From contig OMVA01000059.1 of the NCBI GenBank assembly GCA_900314445.1, forward strand, positions 1-64,000: a stretch of 64,000 nt of DNA, written 5' to 3'. The stretch is from an uncultured Lachnospiraceae bacterium (GTDB taxonomy: Bacteria; Bacillota; Clostridia; Lachnospirales; Lachnospiraceae). The position numbers and the translations under genes are program-made. The notes under the pieces are model-generated. The model did no database searches. It was not told the origin of the DNA and saw nothing but the letters and a program-made list of their open reading frames with translations. Below, one piece after another: positions 1 to 8,845 of this stretch (the stretch's first letter is position 1; each line of letters starts with the position of its first letter).

Positions 1-146
1 GGGCTCCCGATTTATTTCTGTGCTCAGATGCATTTATGCAGCTGAGGCTATTTAGCGAATGATCATCATTGAGATGGAGCGAAGCGGAATCGAGATGTGT
101 ATTATAAACTTTCCCTCTATTCAGTTATTCTTCCCCATAGCATGCA
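1..146. other. left window edge, no gene recognised
   Basis: All three forward frames meet stops within about the first 62 bases. The third frame is open to a TGA at 60-62 and could be the last 19 codons of an upstream gene, but the peptide is not recognisable. No RNA gene or promoter was identified. Confidence 0.4.
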
Positions 147-150
147 ACAA

Positions 151-187
151 AAAAGTCAGAGTGAAAAATTCACTCTGACTTTTTTAT
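151..187 (-). terminator. bidirectional intrinsic terminator
   Basis: A 15-bp perfect stem (151-165 with 169-183) closes a 3-nt loop, and A/T tracts on both sides make it work in either direction. It lies about 40 bases past the stop of the minus-strand ABC-F gene, so it most likely ends that transcript. Confidence 0.85.
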
Positions 188-224
188 TCAGCAGGAGTCT
201 GTAGTACTTCCTACTTACATAGAT

Positions 225-2198
225 TTATTCTGCAAGAGCCTGCAACTCTTCCCACTTTTCATATAATCCTTCCAGTTCCGCATTCAGTTCTTCCTGCTCT
301 TTGGCAAGTTTTGCCAGGAGAGCCACATTAGTTCCGTTCTCTGGAAGAGACATTTCTTCGTCAATTTCATTGATACGCGTTTCGTCAGCATCAATCTTTT
401 TTTCAACTCGTTTAATCTCATTTTCACGCTTACGCTGGGCAGCATAGGATTCCTTAGAAGCCTGGTATTCTTCTTTACCAGATTTTTTTGTTTCGGATGC
501 ATATGCTTCAGTGGATACGACGGTGAATCCAGCCTTGGTGGTGGACTGATTGGTATCTGCATTTTCATTATTTCCGTTCTGTAACTGATAGAGCTGTTCC
601 TTATGCTCTTCATAGAAATCATAATTGCCCTTGTAGACAGTCAGAACTTTATTGCGAAGTTCGATGATACGAGTGGCAGTCTGGTTGATAAAGTATCTGT
701 CATGGCTGACCATAAGGATAGTACCTTCGTAGGAACGAATGGCATCCTCCAGGATTTCCTTGGAAGGAATATCCAGATGGTTGGTAGGCTCATCCAGAAT
801 CAGGAAATTGGCAGGGGAGAGCATAAGCTTAGCCAAGGACAGACGCCCCTTTTCACCACCTGATAAATCACCAATCTTCTTGAACACATCTTCCCCAGTG
901 AAGAGGAAGGCAGCCAGTACATTTCTGATCTTTGTATTATTCATATCCGGATAAGAATCGGACATTTCATCAAAAATGGATTTGTTTGGATCCAGATCCT
1001 GATGTTCCTGGTCAAAGTAACCAATCTGAACGTGACTACCGATGGTAACTGTTCCCTCATCCCGGGCCATCATACGATTCAGAATCTTTAAAATGGTTGT
1101 TTTACCGGTACCATTACCACCAATCAGAGCAACGTGCTCACCACGCTTAATATCCATAGCGATATCACGGAAGAGAACATTGTCGCCAAATGATTTTGTC
1201 ATATGTTCAACAGTCAGAACATCCTCACCTGATTCCTGTGAAGGAGTAAGGCGAAGCCGCATTTCTGCGTTAACTTCTGTAGGCTTTTCCATAACTTCAA
1301 TCTTATCCAGTCTTTTCTCACGGCTTTCAGCACGCTTGATAGACTTCTCACGATTGAACTGCTTTAACTTTGCGATAACAGCTTCTTCATGTTTAATTTC
1401 ATCCTGCTGCTTCATATAGGCTTTGATTCGAGCCGTTCGTATCTTGGCACGTTCTTCTCTATAGAAAGAGTAAGAACCATGGAAGACAGAAGAGTTACCA
1501 GCATCAATCTCCACAATCTGGGTAGCCACATGATCAATGAAATAACGATCATGGCTGACAACAATCACTGCACCTGGATAGGAAGACAAAAATCCCTGAA
1601 GCCATTCAATGGATGGCATGTCCAGATGGTTGGTGGGTTCATCCAAAAGAATTAAGTCAGGGTGCTGAAGCAGAATCTGACCCAAAGCAATACGCATCTT
1701 CTGACCACCGGATAAAGAATTAACATGACGGTCATAGTCAGCAGTAGAAAATCCCAGACCCTTCAGAACACCGGTGATTTCACTTTCGTAGGCATAACCA
1801 TTTTCACGGTCATACTTGGTCTGGAGACGGTTATAGGATTCGAGAATGGACTCCAGTTGGTCCCCCTCAGCGTGCTGCATAAGACCTTCCAGGGAACGAA
1901 TCTTTTCCTGCATCTCAATGATATACTTCTTTGCTTCCTGCATGGCTTCCATAACCGTACAATCAAAAGAAATATCCTGATGCTGGGAGAGATATCCAAG
2001 GCGAATATCTTTGGCAAGAACCACCTTACCCTCATCCGCTTCTTCCTGACCCAGAATGATTTTCAAAAGAGTAGATTTACCTGCACCATTGATACCAACA
2101 ATGGCACATTTTTCTTTATCTTCAATATGGAAATTGACATTTCGAAGTACCGTTTTATCTGCAAAGGACTTTGAAATATTTTGACATGCAAGAATCAT
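225..2198 (-). CDS. ABC-F family ATPase (YdiF-like)
   Basis: Soluble twin-ATPase of the ABC-F class, whose members act on the ribosome (translation factors or antibiotic protection) rather than in transport. Seen: first Walker A GINGAGKST at residues 35-43, LSGGQ at 162-166, LDEPTNHLD at 185-193; a charged interdomain linker about 245-315; second Walker A GGNGTGKTT at 360-368, then LSGGE and a second LDEPTNHLD; and a charged C-terminal coiled coil. There are no membrane segments. The start is the ATG at 2198, preceded by GGAG six bases upstream; the ATG 18 bases further out has no Shine-Dalgarno sequence and abuts a repeat. The two-domain order with a C-terminal coil matches YdiF/Uup-like proteins. 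Whether it gives antibiotic resistance cannot be told from sequence. It is monocistronic. Confidence 0.9.
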   Translation of the reverse strand: MILACQNISKSFADKTVLRNVNFHIEDKEKCAIVGINGAGKSTLLKIILGQEEADEGKVVLAKDIRLGYLSQHQDISFDCTVMEAMQEAKKYIIEMQEKIRSLEGLMQHAEGDQLESILESYNRLQTKYDRENGYAYESEITGVLKGLGFSTADYDRHVNSLSGGQKMRIALGQILLQHPDLILLDEPTNHLDMPSIEWLQGFLSSYPGAVIVVSHDRYFIDHVATQIVEIDAGNSSVFHGSYSFYREERAKIRTARIKAYMKQQDEIKHEEAVIAKLKQFNREKSIKRAESREKRLDKIEVMEKPTEVNAEMRLRLTPSQESGEDVLTVEHMTKSFGDNVLFRDIAMDIKRGEHVALIGGNGTGKTTILKILNRMMARDEGTVTIGSHVQIGYFDQEHQDLDPNKSIFDEMSDSYPDMNNTKIRNVLAAFLFTGEDVFKKIGDLSGGEKGRLSLAKLMLSPANFLILDEPTNHLDIPSKEILEDAIRSYEGTILMVSHDRYFINQTATRIIELRNKVLTVYKGNYDFYEEHKEQLYQLQNGNNENADTNQSTTKAGFTVVSTEAYASETKKSGKEEYQASKESYAAQRKRENEIKRVEKKIDADETRINEIDEEMSLPENGTNVALLAKLAKEQEELNAELEGLYEKWEELQALAE

Positions 2199-2218
2199 AT
2201 AAACTCCATTATTCATCA

Positions 2219-2233
2219 GGCAAATGAACTGCC
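2219..2233. repeat. GCAAATG/CATTTGC palindromic element
   Basis: Sequence GGCAAATGAACTGCC, an imperfect inverted repeat with GGCA/TGCC ends, in the leader of the ABC-F gene. Its reverse complement matches copies at 39261, 44275 and 3939. Confidence 0.6.
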
Positions 2234-2256
2234 CATAAATTTCTCTTATTTCTTAA

Positions 2257-2283
2257 TTTATACTACTGTAAAATCCACGTCAA
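2257..2283 (-). promoter_or_regulatory. sigma-A type promoter for the ABC-F gene
   Basis: On the minus strand TTGACG (2283-2278) is followed after 15 bp by TATAAA (2262-2257); TAAATT at 17 bp is an alternative. Position and orientation fit the ABC-F gene. Confidence 0.5.
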
Positions 2284-2294
2284 ATTCATTTGCC
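2279..2294. repeat. GCAAATG/CATTTGC palindromic element
   Basis: GTCAAATTCATTTGCC, a near-palindromic copy overlapping the presumed -35 region of the ABC-F promoter, in the divergent gap before the beta-glucosidase gene. Confidence 0.5.
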
Positions 2295-2462
2295 ATGGGA
2301 TTTTAATCTTGTCGATTCTACCAAATCACAACATATAATTCAAACTGTCTAACAATATCGACAAAATATTTAGTATAAAATGCAAATTCTTGGTCGAAAT
2401 AAACAAATTGCTCACTTAAAATGTTATACACACAGATAAATTTGTCATGGAAGGAGATCATT

Positions 2463-3815
2463 ATGGGATTTAGTAATGATTTTATTTGGGGCGCTGCATC
2501 AGCTTCCTATCAGGTTGAAGGTGCATCGAAAGAACATGGTAAAGGTCTGAATATTTGGGACGTTACTTCGACTGTACCTGGTCGAGTAGCATACGATGAG
2601 AATGGTGATGTATCTACAGATCATTATCATCGTTTTAGGGAAGACGTGAAATTGTTTAAGGAGATGGGACTGAAAGCTTACCGCTTTTCCATTGCATGGG
2701 CTCGTGTTTTGCCAGAGGGGACTGGCGAAGTGAACGAGGAAGGCCTGCAGTTCTACAGTGATTTGGTAGATGCTCTCTTGGAAGAGGGGATTGAGCCAAT
2801 TATTACACTCTTTCATTGGGATTTGCCTTATAGCATCTATTTAAAAGGTGGCTATGGTAATCCTGATTTTCCATCCTGGTTTGCATATTTCACAAAGATT
2901 GTGGTGGATAGACTTTCTGATCGAGTTAAATACTGGATCACCATCAATGAACCACAGTGTATTTTTGGAAATGGTTATATTAATGGTACGCATGCACCTT
3001 TTCTTCAGGTGGATGATCGTACTGTTCTTATCATGGTTCACAATCTGCTGAAGGCGCATGGTAGAGCTGTGCAGACAATCCGTGCATTTGCAAAGACCAA
3101 GCCATTGATTGGTATTGCACCAATGGGACCAGTTGTTCTGCCAGAAAATGATAGTCCGGAAGCAATTGCGGAAGCTGAGTACAAAACATTTGCATTACCA
3201 GAGGATAGAAGATGGCGACTTTACAATATCGCTCTGTTTTCAGATCCAATGATTCTGGGACGTTATCCAGATGATTATGAAAGTGTCTATGGGGATGCAG
3301 CTGTGAACTACACCCAGGAAGATATGGAACTGATTAATCAGCCTTTGGATTTTTATGGGGACAATGTATATTTTACAGCCCCTGCTGGTATGAATGGTTC
3401 TTATCCAGTAGACCGTTTTCAGGGTGCTTCCCATTCCGATATGGATTGGCGCATTAATGAAGATTCCATCTACTGGTCAGCAAGATTTATGTATGATCGC
3501 TATCGCCTGCCACTTATGATTACAGAAAATGGAGTGGCGGTTCCTGATTGTGAGTTTATGGATGGTAAGGTACATGATCCCCTTCGTATCGATTATATGC
3601 ATCGCTATATTAAGAGACTCAGGGATGCAGCGGATGATGGCGTTCCTGTAATAGGTTATCTCTACTGGTCTGCTATGGATAACTATGAATGGGCATTGGG
3701 TTATGATAAACGCTTTGGCCTGATTTATGTAAATTATCAAACACTTCAGAGAACAATTAAGGATTCTGCATATTGGTACAGGCAGGTAATTGAAAGTAAT
3801 GGAGAAAACCTGTAA
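2463..3815 (+). CDS. bglA: GH1 beta-glucosidase
   Basis: Cytoplasmic family 1 glycoside hydrolase of about 450 residues, the usual family length, releasing glucose from beta-glucosides such as cellobiose. The acid/base Glu163 sits in TINEP and the nucleophile Glu355 in ITENG. The C-terminal NYEWALGYDKRFGL block with Glu-Trp is typical of true beta-glucosidases, not of 6-phospho-beta-glucosidases (family knowledge). There is no signal peptide. The start is the ATG at 2463, preceded by GGAAGGAGATC; an upstream in-frame ATG at 2421 lacks a ribosome site. The gene stands alone between the divergent ABC-F gene and nrdR and ends in a clear terminator. No PTS or sugar-transport gene is beside it. 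Confidence 0.93.
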   Translation: MGFSNDFIWGAASASYQVEGASKEHGKGLNIWDVTSTVPGRVAYDENGDVSTDHYHRFREDVKLFKEMGLKAYRFSIAWARVLPEGTGEVNEEGLQFYSDLVDALLEEGIEPIITLFHWDLPYSIYLKGGYGNPDFPSWFAYFTKIVVDRLSDRVKYWITINEPQCIFGNGYINGTHAPFLQVDDRTVLIMVHNLLKAHGRAVQTIRAFAKTKPLIGIAPMGPVVLPENDSPEAIAEAEYKTFALPEDRRWRLYNIALFSDPMILGRYPDDYESVYGDAAVNYTQEDMELINQPLDFYGDNVYFTAPAGMNGSYPVDRFQGASHSDMDWRINEDSIYWSARFMYDRYRLPLMITENGVAVPDCEFMDGKVHDPLRIDYMHRYIKRLRDAADDGVPVIGYLYWSAMDNYEWALGYDKRFGLIYVNYQTLQRTIKDSAYWYRQVIESNGENL

Positions 3816-3872
3816 GTGCCTAAAAATGGAGCTTAATAGATTGAAAAGGCATATGTTTTATGTTAATCTTAT

Positions 3873-3909
3873 ATCTCGGTGGGAGCGGTCCTGCCGAGAT
3901 TTTCTTTTT
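3873..3909 (+). terminator. intrinsic terminator after bglA
   Basis: Stem ATCTCGG (3873-3879) with CCGAGAT (3894-3900), followed by TTTCTTTTT. Confidence 0.85.
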
Positions 3910-3937
3910 ATGAAATTGTCTAGGAAAAATTTATATA

Positions 3938-3955
3938 TGGACAGTTCATTTGCAA
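3938..3955. repeat. GCAAATG/CATTTGC palindromic element
   Basis: GGACAGTTCATTTGCAAG in the short leader before nrdR; the CAGTTCATTTGC core is shared with copies at 39261 and 44275. Confidence 0.5.
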
Positions 3956-4000
3956 GAAGAAAGAATGAAGAACACAAATAAAATAGACTGAGGGAAAATT

Positions 4001-4450
4001 ATGAAGTGTCCATTTTGTGGAGAAGAAAATACAAGAGTAATTGATACAAGATCAGCAGAAGATGACAGATGCATTCGTCGTAGAAGACAGTGTGATGCCT
4101 GTGGTAAGCGATTCACAACCTATGAAAAGGTTGAATCTATTCCAATTATGGTAGTTAAGAAGGACAGAACTCGTGAGCCTTATGATCGTGCCAAGATTGA
4201 ACAGGGTATCATTCGTTCCTGCAATAAGCGCCCAGTTTCTATGGATAAGATTATTGCAACTGTGGATGCCATTGATGCGGTCATTGAAGGAATGGGACAG
4301 CGTGAAATTGAAAGTGCCAAGATTGGTGAGCTGGTAATGGATCATATTAAGACACTGGATGGCGTAGCTTATGTTCGTTTCGCATCTGTTTACCGTGAAT
4401 TCAAGGATGTAAACACATTTATGGACGAATTAAAAAAGGTTCTGAAATAA
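4001..4450 (+). CDS. nrdR: transcriptional repressor NrdR
   Basis: 149-residue NrdR, which binds NrdR boxes and represses ribonucleotide reductase genes in response to ATP/dATP. The zinc ribbon is formed by Cys3, Cys6, Cys31 and Cys34, and an ATP-cone domain occupies about residues 46-136, the standard architecture and length. The ATG follows GAGGGAAAATT. No nrd gene is in the window, so it acts in trans here. The next gene starts 11 bases downstream. Confidence 0.96.
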   Translation: MKCPFCGEENTRVIDTRSAEDDRCIRRRRQCDACGKRFTTYEKVESIPIMVVKKDRTREPYDRAKIEQGIIRSCNKRPVSMDKIIATVDAIDAVIEGMGQREIESAKIGELVMDHIKTLDGVAYVRFASVYREFKDVNTFMDELKKVLK

Positions 4451-4461
4451 GGTTCTAAAGT

Positions 4462-5073
4462 ATGTCAAAAATTTTTCATGCGACAAAGAGTGGTAACTCG
4501 GAAATCGTAATTAAAAAATCAATATTTATAGGACATGTTGAGGCGGTCACCAGTAAAGAAGAGACCGCCTTATTTTTGCGTGAGGAGAGAAAGAAATACT
4601 TCGACGCCAAACATATTTGCTATGCCTATCTGATTGAAAATGGGGAACAGAAATTCTCTGACGATGGGGAGCCAGGTGGTACGGCAGGACGCCCAATGAT
4701 GGATGTAATCACTGGCAAGGAAGCGACAAATGTACTTGTCATGGTTACCAGATATTTTGGAGGAGTGCTGCTGGGCACTGGTGGACTTGTGAGAGCCTAT
4801 ACGGAAGCAGCTAAGCTTGCTTTAGAAGATGCAGGCTTAAAGGAAGTATGTCTTCAGTCCAGACTTTTTATTCAGGTGCCATATGCGGATTGGGGAACCA
4901 TACAGTATATTCTGCAGCAGGCAGAAGTGGAATCCATGAAGGAAGAGTATGGAGCGGATGTATGCACAGAAATTCGTCTTCCAGTAGAAAAAGAAAAAGC
5001 TCTGGCAGACGCCATTCGTGAGAAGACGGCAGCCAGAGTTATGGTTGAAAAAATTGGGGAAGAAATCGCCTGA
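4462..5073 (+). CDS. YigZ/IMPACT family protein
   Basis: 203-residue member of the YigZ (UPF0029/IMPACT N-terminal) family. The glycine-rich signature FSDDGEPGGTAGRPM lies at about residues 64-78, followed by the family's second alpha/beta domain. E. coli YigZ and human IMPACT belong here; the bacterial function is not firmly established. It starts 11 bases after nrdR with only a weak ribosome site, so it is probably cotranscribed. Its stop lies one base from the stop of the convergent 93-residue gene. Confidence 0.88.
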   Translation: MSKIFHATKSGNSEIVIKKSIFIGHVEAVTSKEETALFLREERKKYFDAKHICYAYLIENGEQKFSDDGEPGGTAGRPMMDVITGKEATNVLVMVTRYFGGVLLGTGGLVRAYTEAAKLALEDAGLKEVCLQSRLFIQVPYADWGTIQYILQQAEVESMKEEYGADVCTEIRLPVEKEKALADAIREKTAARVMVEKIGEEIA

Positions 5074-5074
5074 T

Positions 5075-5356
5075 TTAATCCCAGAAATTATCTTCTTCGA
5101 TTACCTGAAATTCCAGATAATCAAAATCGATGGATTCAATAAAGGAATCCTTGTTAAATCTGGTTTTGGAAACCTTTAAAAATTCTTTTTTATTCTGATC
5201 CAGCCAGATAGGTACGGCCAGATTGAATTGATAACAAATCTCATCTAATGCTTTGTATACCTTATGAGTACGGGACATGTCTTTGTCGCTGATTTCCACT
5301 ACGGTGTCCTGCAAAAGGTGATTGTTTTGTATGATTTTACCCCAAACGCGAAACAT
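5075..5356 (-). CDS. conserved small protein, function unknown
   Basis: 93-residue minus-strand reading frame supported by AAAGGAG correctly spaced before ATG at 5356. It is acidic and aromatic-rich, with no signal peptide, membrane segment or zinc motif. It runs convergently into the YigZ gene with a single base between stops, so the two transcripts must overlap at their 3' ends. I do not recognise the family. A shadow ORF is unlikely because the frame does not lie opposite another gene and has its own ribosome site. Confidence 0.7.
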   Translation of the reverse strand: MFRVWGKIIQNNHLLQDTVVEISDKDMSRTHKVYKALDEICYQFNLAVPIWLDQNKKEFLKVSKTRFNKDSFIESIDFDYLEFQVIEEDNFWD

Positions 5357-5474
5357 TTGTGTCTCCTTTAATTTGTAAATTCAATAAAACAAAACAAGTA
5401 TAACACAGAAATATCACAAATAACTGTTAAATTGGTTTTCATAAAAGGAATACAAATTGAGAGGAGTGCTTCAT

Positions 5475-7130
5475 ATGGAAGAATATCAAGGAAAGTTTCA
5501 TGAAACAGAAGGTAGATATGATTCATCCAGCATCAATCCAAGTTCTAAGGTTGAGCGTGTGAATGAACCTTCTTACTCCGCCGGTCCAAGAGGCGAGGGT
5601 ACTTCCAGCCGAGGCCAGGCACAAACTACTGGCAACCAATTTACAGGTACTGGATTTACGAATCCAGCTTATCAGAATCCTGCTTATTCTAGTCAGAGTA
5701 ACCCTTCTGGAAAATATTACTATTCAAATCAGCAGAGTCAGCCTAACTATGGTCAGACAAATCCGAATTCTGCATCCAGCAATATGTACATGAATCAGGC
5801 ACCAAAGCAAAGGACGCCAAAGACACCGAAAAAGGGTGGATTTGGAAAAACTGCTTTAAAGACAGTTGCCGTGGCTTTGATTTTTGGTCTGGTTGGTGGA
5901 ACTGCTTTTGAGGGTGTCCATTTAGGTGCATCCAGACTCACAGCTTCCACAACAGAAAGTGCTACCGTGGCAACGGTTGCTGAGAAATCAGATAACGTAA
6001 AGACTGCAAGTGGCAGTTCGGATTCAAGTTCTTCATCAACACTGGATTATGATGTTTCTGATATTGTTAAGTCTGCTGAGCCTTCTATTGTATCCATTAC
6101 TACCAAGGTCACAACGAATTATCAGTACTTCTTCCAGAACTACGAACAGGAATCTACTGGTGCAGGTTCTGGTATTATCATTGGAAAGACAGATGATGTC
6201 TTATATATTGCCACAAACTACCATGTAGTTTCTGGGGCAAAGGAAATTAATGTTGGCTTTAATGATGGTGAAATGGTTACAGCATCTACACTGGGCTATG
6301 ATGAAGATCGTGATATTGCTGTTGTAGCTGTTGATTTCTCTGACATGAAAGCATCTACAACAGATGCCATTTCCATTGCGGCTATTGGTGATTCCGATGC
6401 CCTTCAGGTTGGTGAACCTGCAGTTGCCATTGGTAATGCACTTGGTTATGGACAGTCAGTAACAGTTGGTTATATCTCAGCTTTAAATCGTAGTATTGAA
6501 GGCAGTGAGGGCACATTCATTCAGACAGACGCTGCCATTAATCCTGGTAACTCTGGTGGTGCACTGATTAACTCTAAGGGTGAGGTAATTGGTATCAACT
6601 CCATTAAGTATGCAGATACACAGGTTGAAGGAATGGGATTCTCAATTCCTATCAATACAGCCATGAAGATTATTGATAATATCATTTCTGGTAAGCAGCA
6701 GGATGGTTCTCTTTATCTTGGTATTAGTGGTGCCAGCATTAGTAAGGACTATGCACAGATTTATGGATTCCCAGAAGGTGTATACGTGAAAGATGTAACC
6801 AAGGGTTCACCAGCAGAAAAGGCTGGACTCCATACAGGTGATATTATTGTATCCTTTGATGGTACAGACACACTGACAGTAGAAGAGTTGCAGAATGCCA
6901 TTGCTGATAAGAATGCAGGTGATCAGGTAACCCTGGGTGTTTATAGAGCAGATGCCATGGGTAACTATGCACAGGAAAAAATCAAAGTAACTCTGGAAAA
7001 TAAAGCAAATGCCATTACTTCTGACCAGGACAAGTCAGAGGGTCAGGATGAAGGCAATGCTTCCGGTGAGAATTCATCCAATGACAATTCATCTAATGAG
7101 AATTCTGCAGAAGATAATTCTGATGATTAA
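5475..7130 (+). CDS. htrA: HtrA/DegP-type membrane-anchored serine protease
   Basis: S1C protease of 551 residues for quality control of exported or damaged envelope proteins. Seen in order: about 120 residues of Gln/Asn/Ser/Pro-rich cytoplasmic segment; one membrane helix about 125-147; a Ser-rich spacer; a trypsin-like domain with His250 (NYHVV), Asp280 (RDIAVV) and Ser360 (NPGNSGG); one PDZ domain about 410-505; and an acidic Asn/Ser/Glu-rich tail. The start is the ATG at 5475, behind GAGAGGAG. The single N-terminal anchor with one PDZ domain is the usual Gram-positive layout. The gene is followed by a hairpin that separates it from tgt. Confidence 0.93.
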   Translation: MEEYQGKFHETEGRYDSSSINPSSKVERVNEPSYSAGPRGEGTSSRGQAQTTGNQFTGTGFTNPAYQNPAYSSQSNPSGKYYYSNQQSQPNYGQTNPNSASSNMYMNQAPKQRTPKTPKKGGFGKTALKTVAVALIFGLVGGTAFEGVHLGASRLTASTTESATVATVAEKSDNVKTASGSSDSSSSSTLDYDVSDIVKSAEPSIVSITTKVTTNYQYFFQNYEQESTGAGSGIIIGKTDDVLYIATNYHVVSGAKEINVGFNDGEMVTASTLGYDEDRDIAVVAVDFSDMKASTTDAISIAAIGDSDALQVGEPAVAIGNALGYGQSVTVGYISALNRSIEGSEGTFIQTDAAINPGNSGGALINSKGEVIGINSIKYADTQVEGMGFSIPINTAMKIIDNIISGKQQDGSLYLGISGASISKDYAQIYGFPEGVYVKDVTKGSPAEKAGLHTGDIIVSFDGTDTLTVEELQNAIADKNAGDQVTLGVYRADAMGNYAQEKIKVTLENKANAITSDQDKSEGQDEGNASGENSSNDNSSNENSAEDNSDD

Positions 7131-7184
7131 TTAATAGTTTCAGAAATGTAATATTTGTATAATATTTATAGCCAAATGCTGTGC

Positions 7185-7234
7185 AATATACGCCATGTAT
7201 TGTAAAATATGTGGCGTATATTAAATTTTGTTTT
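7185..7234 (+). terminator. hairpin between htrA and tgt
   Basis: AATATACGCCA (7185-7195) pairs with TGGCGTATATT (7212-7222), an 11-bp stem, followed by AAATTTTGTTTT. It probably terminates htrA. A TATAAT at 7158-7163 lies upstream of it, so a tgt transcript starting there would also have to cross the hairpin. Confidence 0.7.
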
Positions 7235-7247
7235 AAGGAAGAAAGTT

Positions 7248-8378
7248 ATGTATAAGTTAATCGCAAAAGACGGTTCAGCAAAGAGAGCGGATTTTGATAC
7301 ACCACATGGTGTTATTCATACTCCTTGTTTCATGAACGTTGGTACAGCAGCTGCCATTAAGGGAGCGGTATCTGCAGAAGATCTGGAAAGAATTGATACC
7401 CAGGTATTACTCTGCAACACATATCATTTGCATGTAAGACCTGGTGATGACGTAATTTACAACATGGGTGGTCTTCACCGTTTTACTACATGGAATAAGC
7501 CAATTCTTACAGATTCCGGTGGATTCCAGGTTTACTCCCTTTCTAAGATGAGAAATATCAAAGAAGAAGGAGTTACTTTCCATTCTCACATTGATGGACG
7601 TAAGCTCTTTATGGGACCTGAAGAGTCTATGCAGATTCAGTCACATCTTGGATCTACTATTGCGATGGCCTTTGATGAGTGTCCTCCATCAAAAGCGGAT
7701 GATCGCTATATTAGAAATTCAGTTGCTCGTACAGAAAGATGGCTGGAACGTTGTAAGAAGGAAATGGATCGACTCAATTCCCTTCCATCCACGATCAACC
7801 AGCAGCAGATGCTCTTTGGTATCAATCAGGGTGGTGTTGTAGATGATATCCGTATTGATAATGCCAAGAGAATCAGTGAACTGGATTTACCTGGTTATGC
7901 CGTTGGTGGTCTGGCCGTTGGTGAGAGTGCAGAAGAGATGTATCACATCCTGGATGTAACAGTACCTCATCTTCCGGAAGACAAGCCAACTTATCTTATG
8001 GGCGTAGGAACACCAGCAAACATTTTGGAAGCTGTAGATCGTGGTGTAGATTTCTTCGATTGTGTATATCCATCCCGTAACGGTAGACATGGTCATTGCT
8101 ATACAAATCATGGAAAATTAAATTTGATGAATGCAAGGTTTGCACTGGATGACAGACCAATTGAAGAAGGCTGTCAGTGCCCTACTTGTCAGCGTTATTC
8201 ACGCTCCTATGTGCACCACCTTTTAAAGCGTGGAGAAATGCTGGGCATGCGCTTCTCGGTCTTGCATAATTTATACTTTTATAATAAGATGTTACAGGAA
8301 ATTCGCGAGGCCATTGAAAAGCACGAATATCAGGCCTATAAGAAAGAAAAACTGGCCAAAGTTTCAGGTCAGATTTAG
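7248..8378 (+). CDS. tgt: tRNA-guanine transglycosylase
   Basis: 376-residue Tgt, which exchanges guanine-34 of GUN-anticodon tRNAs for preQ1 on the way to queuosine. Asp89 lies in the DSGGFQVYSL loop and the nucleophile Asp271 in DCVYPSRNGRHG; the zinc ligands are Cys309, Cys311, Cys314 and His340, all as in the family. The start at ATG 7248 follows AAGGAAG; a longer frame upstream has no ribosome site. yajC follows closely, the common tgt-yajC pairing. No other queuosine gene is in the window. Confidence 0.97.
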   Translation: MYKLIAKDGSAKRADFDTPHGVIHTPCFMNVGTAAAIKGAVSAEDLERIDTQVLLCNTYHLHVRPGDDVIYNMGGLHRFTTWNKPILTDSGGFQVYSLSKMRNIKEEGVTFHSHIDGRKLFMGPEESMQIQSHLGSTIAMAFDECPPSKADDRYIRNSVARTERWLERCKKEMDRLNSLPSTINQQQMLFGINQGGVVDDIRIDNAKRISELDLPGYAVGGLAVGESAEEMYHILDVTVPHLPEDKPTYLMGVGTPANILEAVDRGVDFFDCVYPSRNGRHGHCYTNHGKLNLMNARFALDDRPIEEGCQCPTCQRYSRSYVHHLLKRGEMLGMRFSVLHNLYFYNKMLQEIREAIEKHEYQAYKKEKLAKVSGQI

Positions 8379-8443
8379 GGTAAAATTTGCCCTTGCTTTT
8401 AACGAATTTTAGATAGCTATATCAAATGTTTAAGGAGAACAAA

Positions 8444-8845
8444 ATGGATTATTTAACACTGTTAACAAAAACTGGTAGCAATGGCACAACAGTTATTATC
8501 TTTTACGTAGTAATTCTTGTCGCTTTCTTCTACTTCATGATTATTCGTCCTCAGAAGAAGCAGAATGCTCAGCAGGAAGAACTGATGAAGGGCATTAAGC
8601 CAGGCGATTCTATCATGACAACAAGTGGTTTCTACGGCGTTGTAATCGACGTTACTGATGATGAAACAGTAATCGTTGAATTCGGTAACAACAAGAACTG
8701 CAGAATCCCAATGCACAAGAAGGCAATTGCTGAGGTTGAAAGCCCAGCTGATGCAGTGGTTACAAATGACGCTGAAGAAGAGAAAGTTGAAGAGACAACA
8801 AAGAAGAAGGGGCTTTTTGGTAAAGCAAAGAAGGATGATCAGTAA
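8444..8845 (+). CDS. yajC: preprotein translocase subunit YajC
   Basis: 133-residue Sec accessory protein. It has one N-terminal membrane helix (about 12-36) ending in the conserved FYFMIIRPQKK, then the soluble YajC domain (MKGIKPGDSIMTTSGFYGVV) and a lysine/glutamate-rich tail. The ATG at 8444 is preceded by AAGGAG; an in-frame ATG 18 bases upstream is less likely. Its TAA overlaps the ATG of the following lipoprotein gene by one base, implying translational coupling. Confidence 0.94.
   Translation: MDYLTLLTKTGSNGTTVIIFYVVILVAFFYFMIIRPQKKQNAQQEELMKGIKPGDSIMTTSGFYGVVIDVTDDETVIVEFGNNKNCRIPMHKKAIAEVESPADAVVTNDAEEEKVEETTKKKGLFGKAKKDDQ

Noticed and set aside
3790-3981. 63-codon open frame after bglA
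   Set aside because: It runs through the bglA stop and its terminator hairpin, has no ribosome site, and has no recognisable product.
7131-7247. preQ1 riboswitch before tgt
   Set aside because: The leader has a simple hairpin only; the small C-rich pseudoknot and A-rich tail of preQ1 aptamers are not visible.
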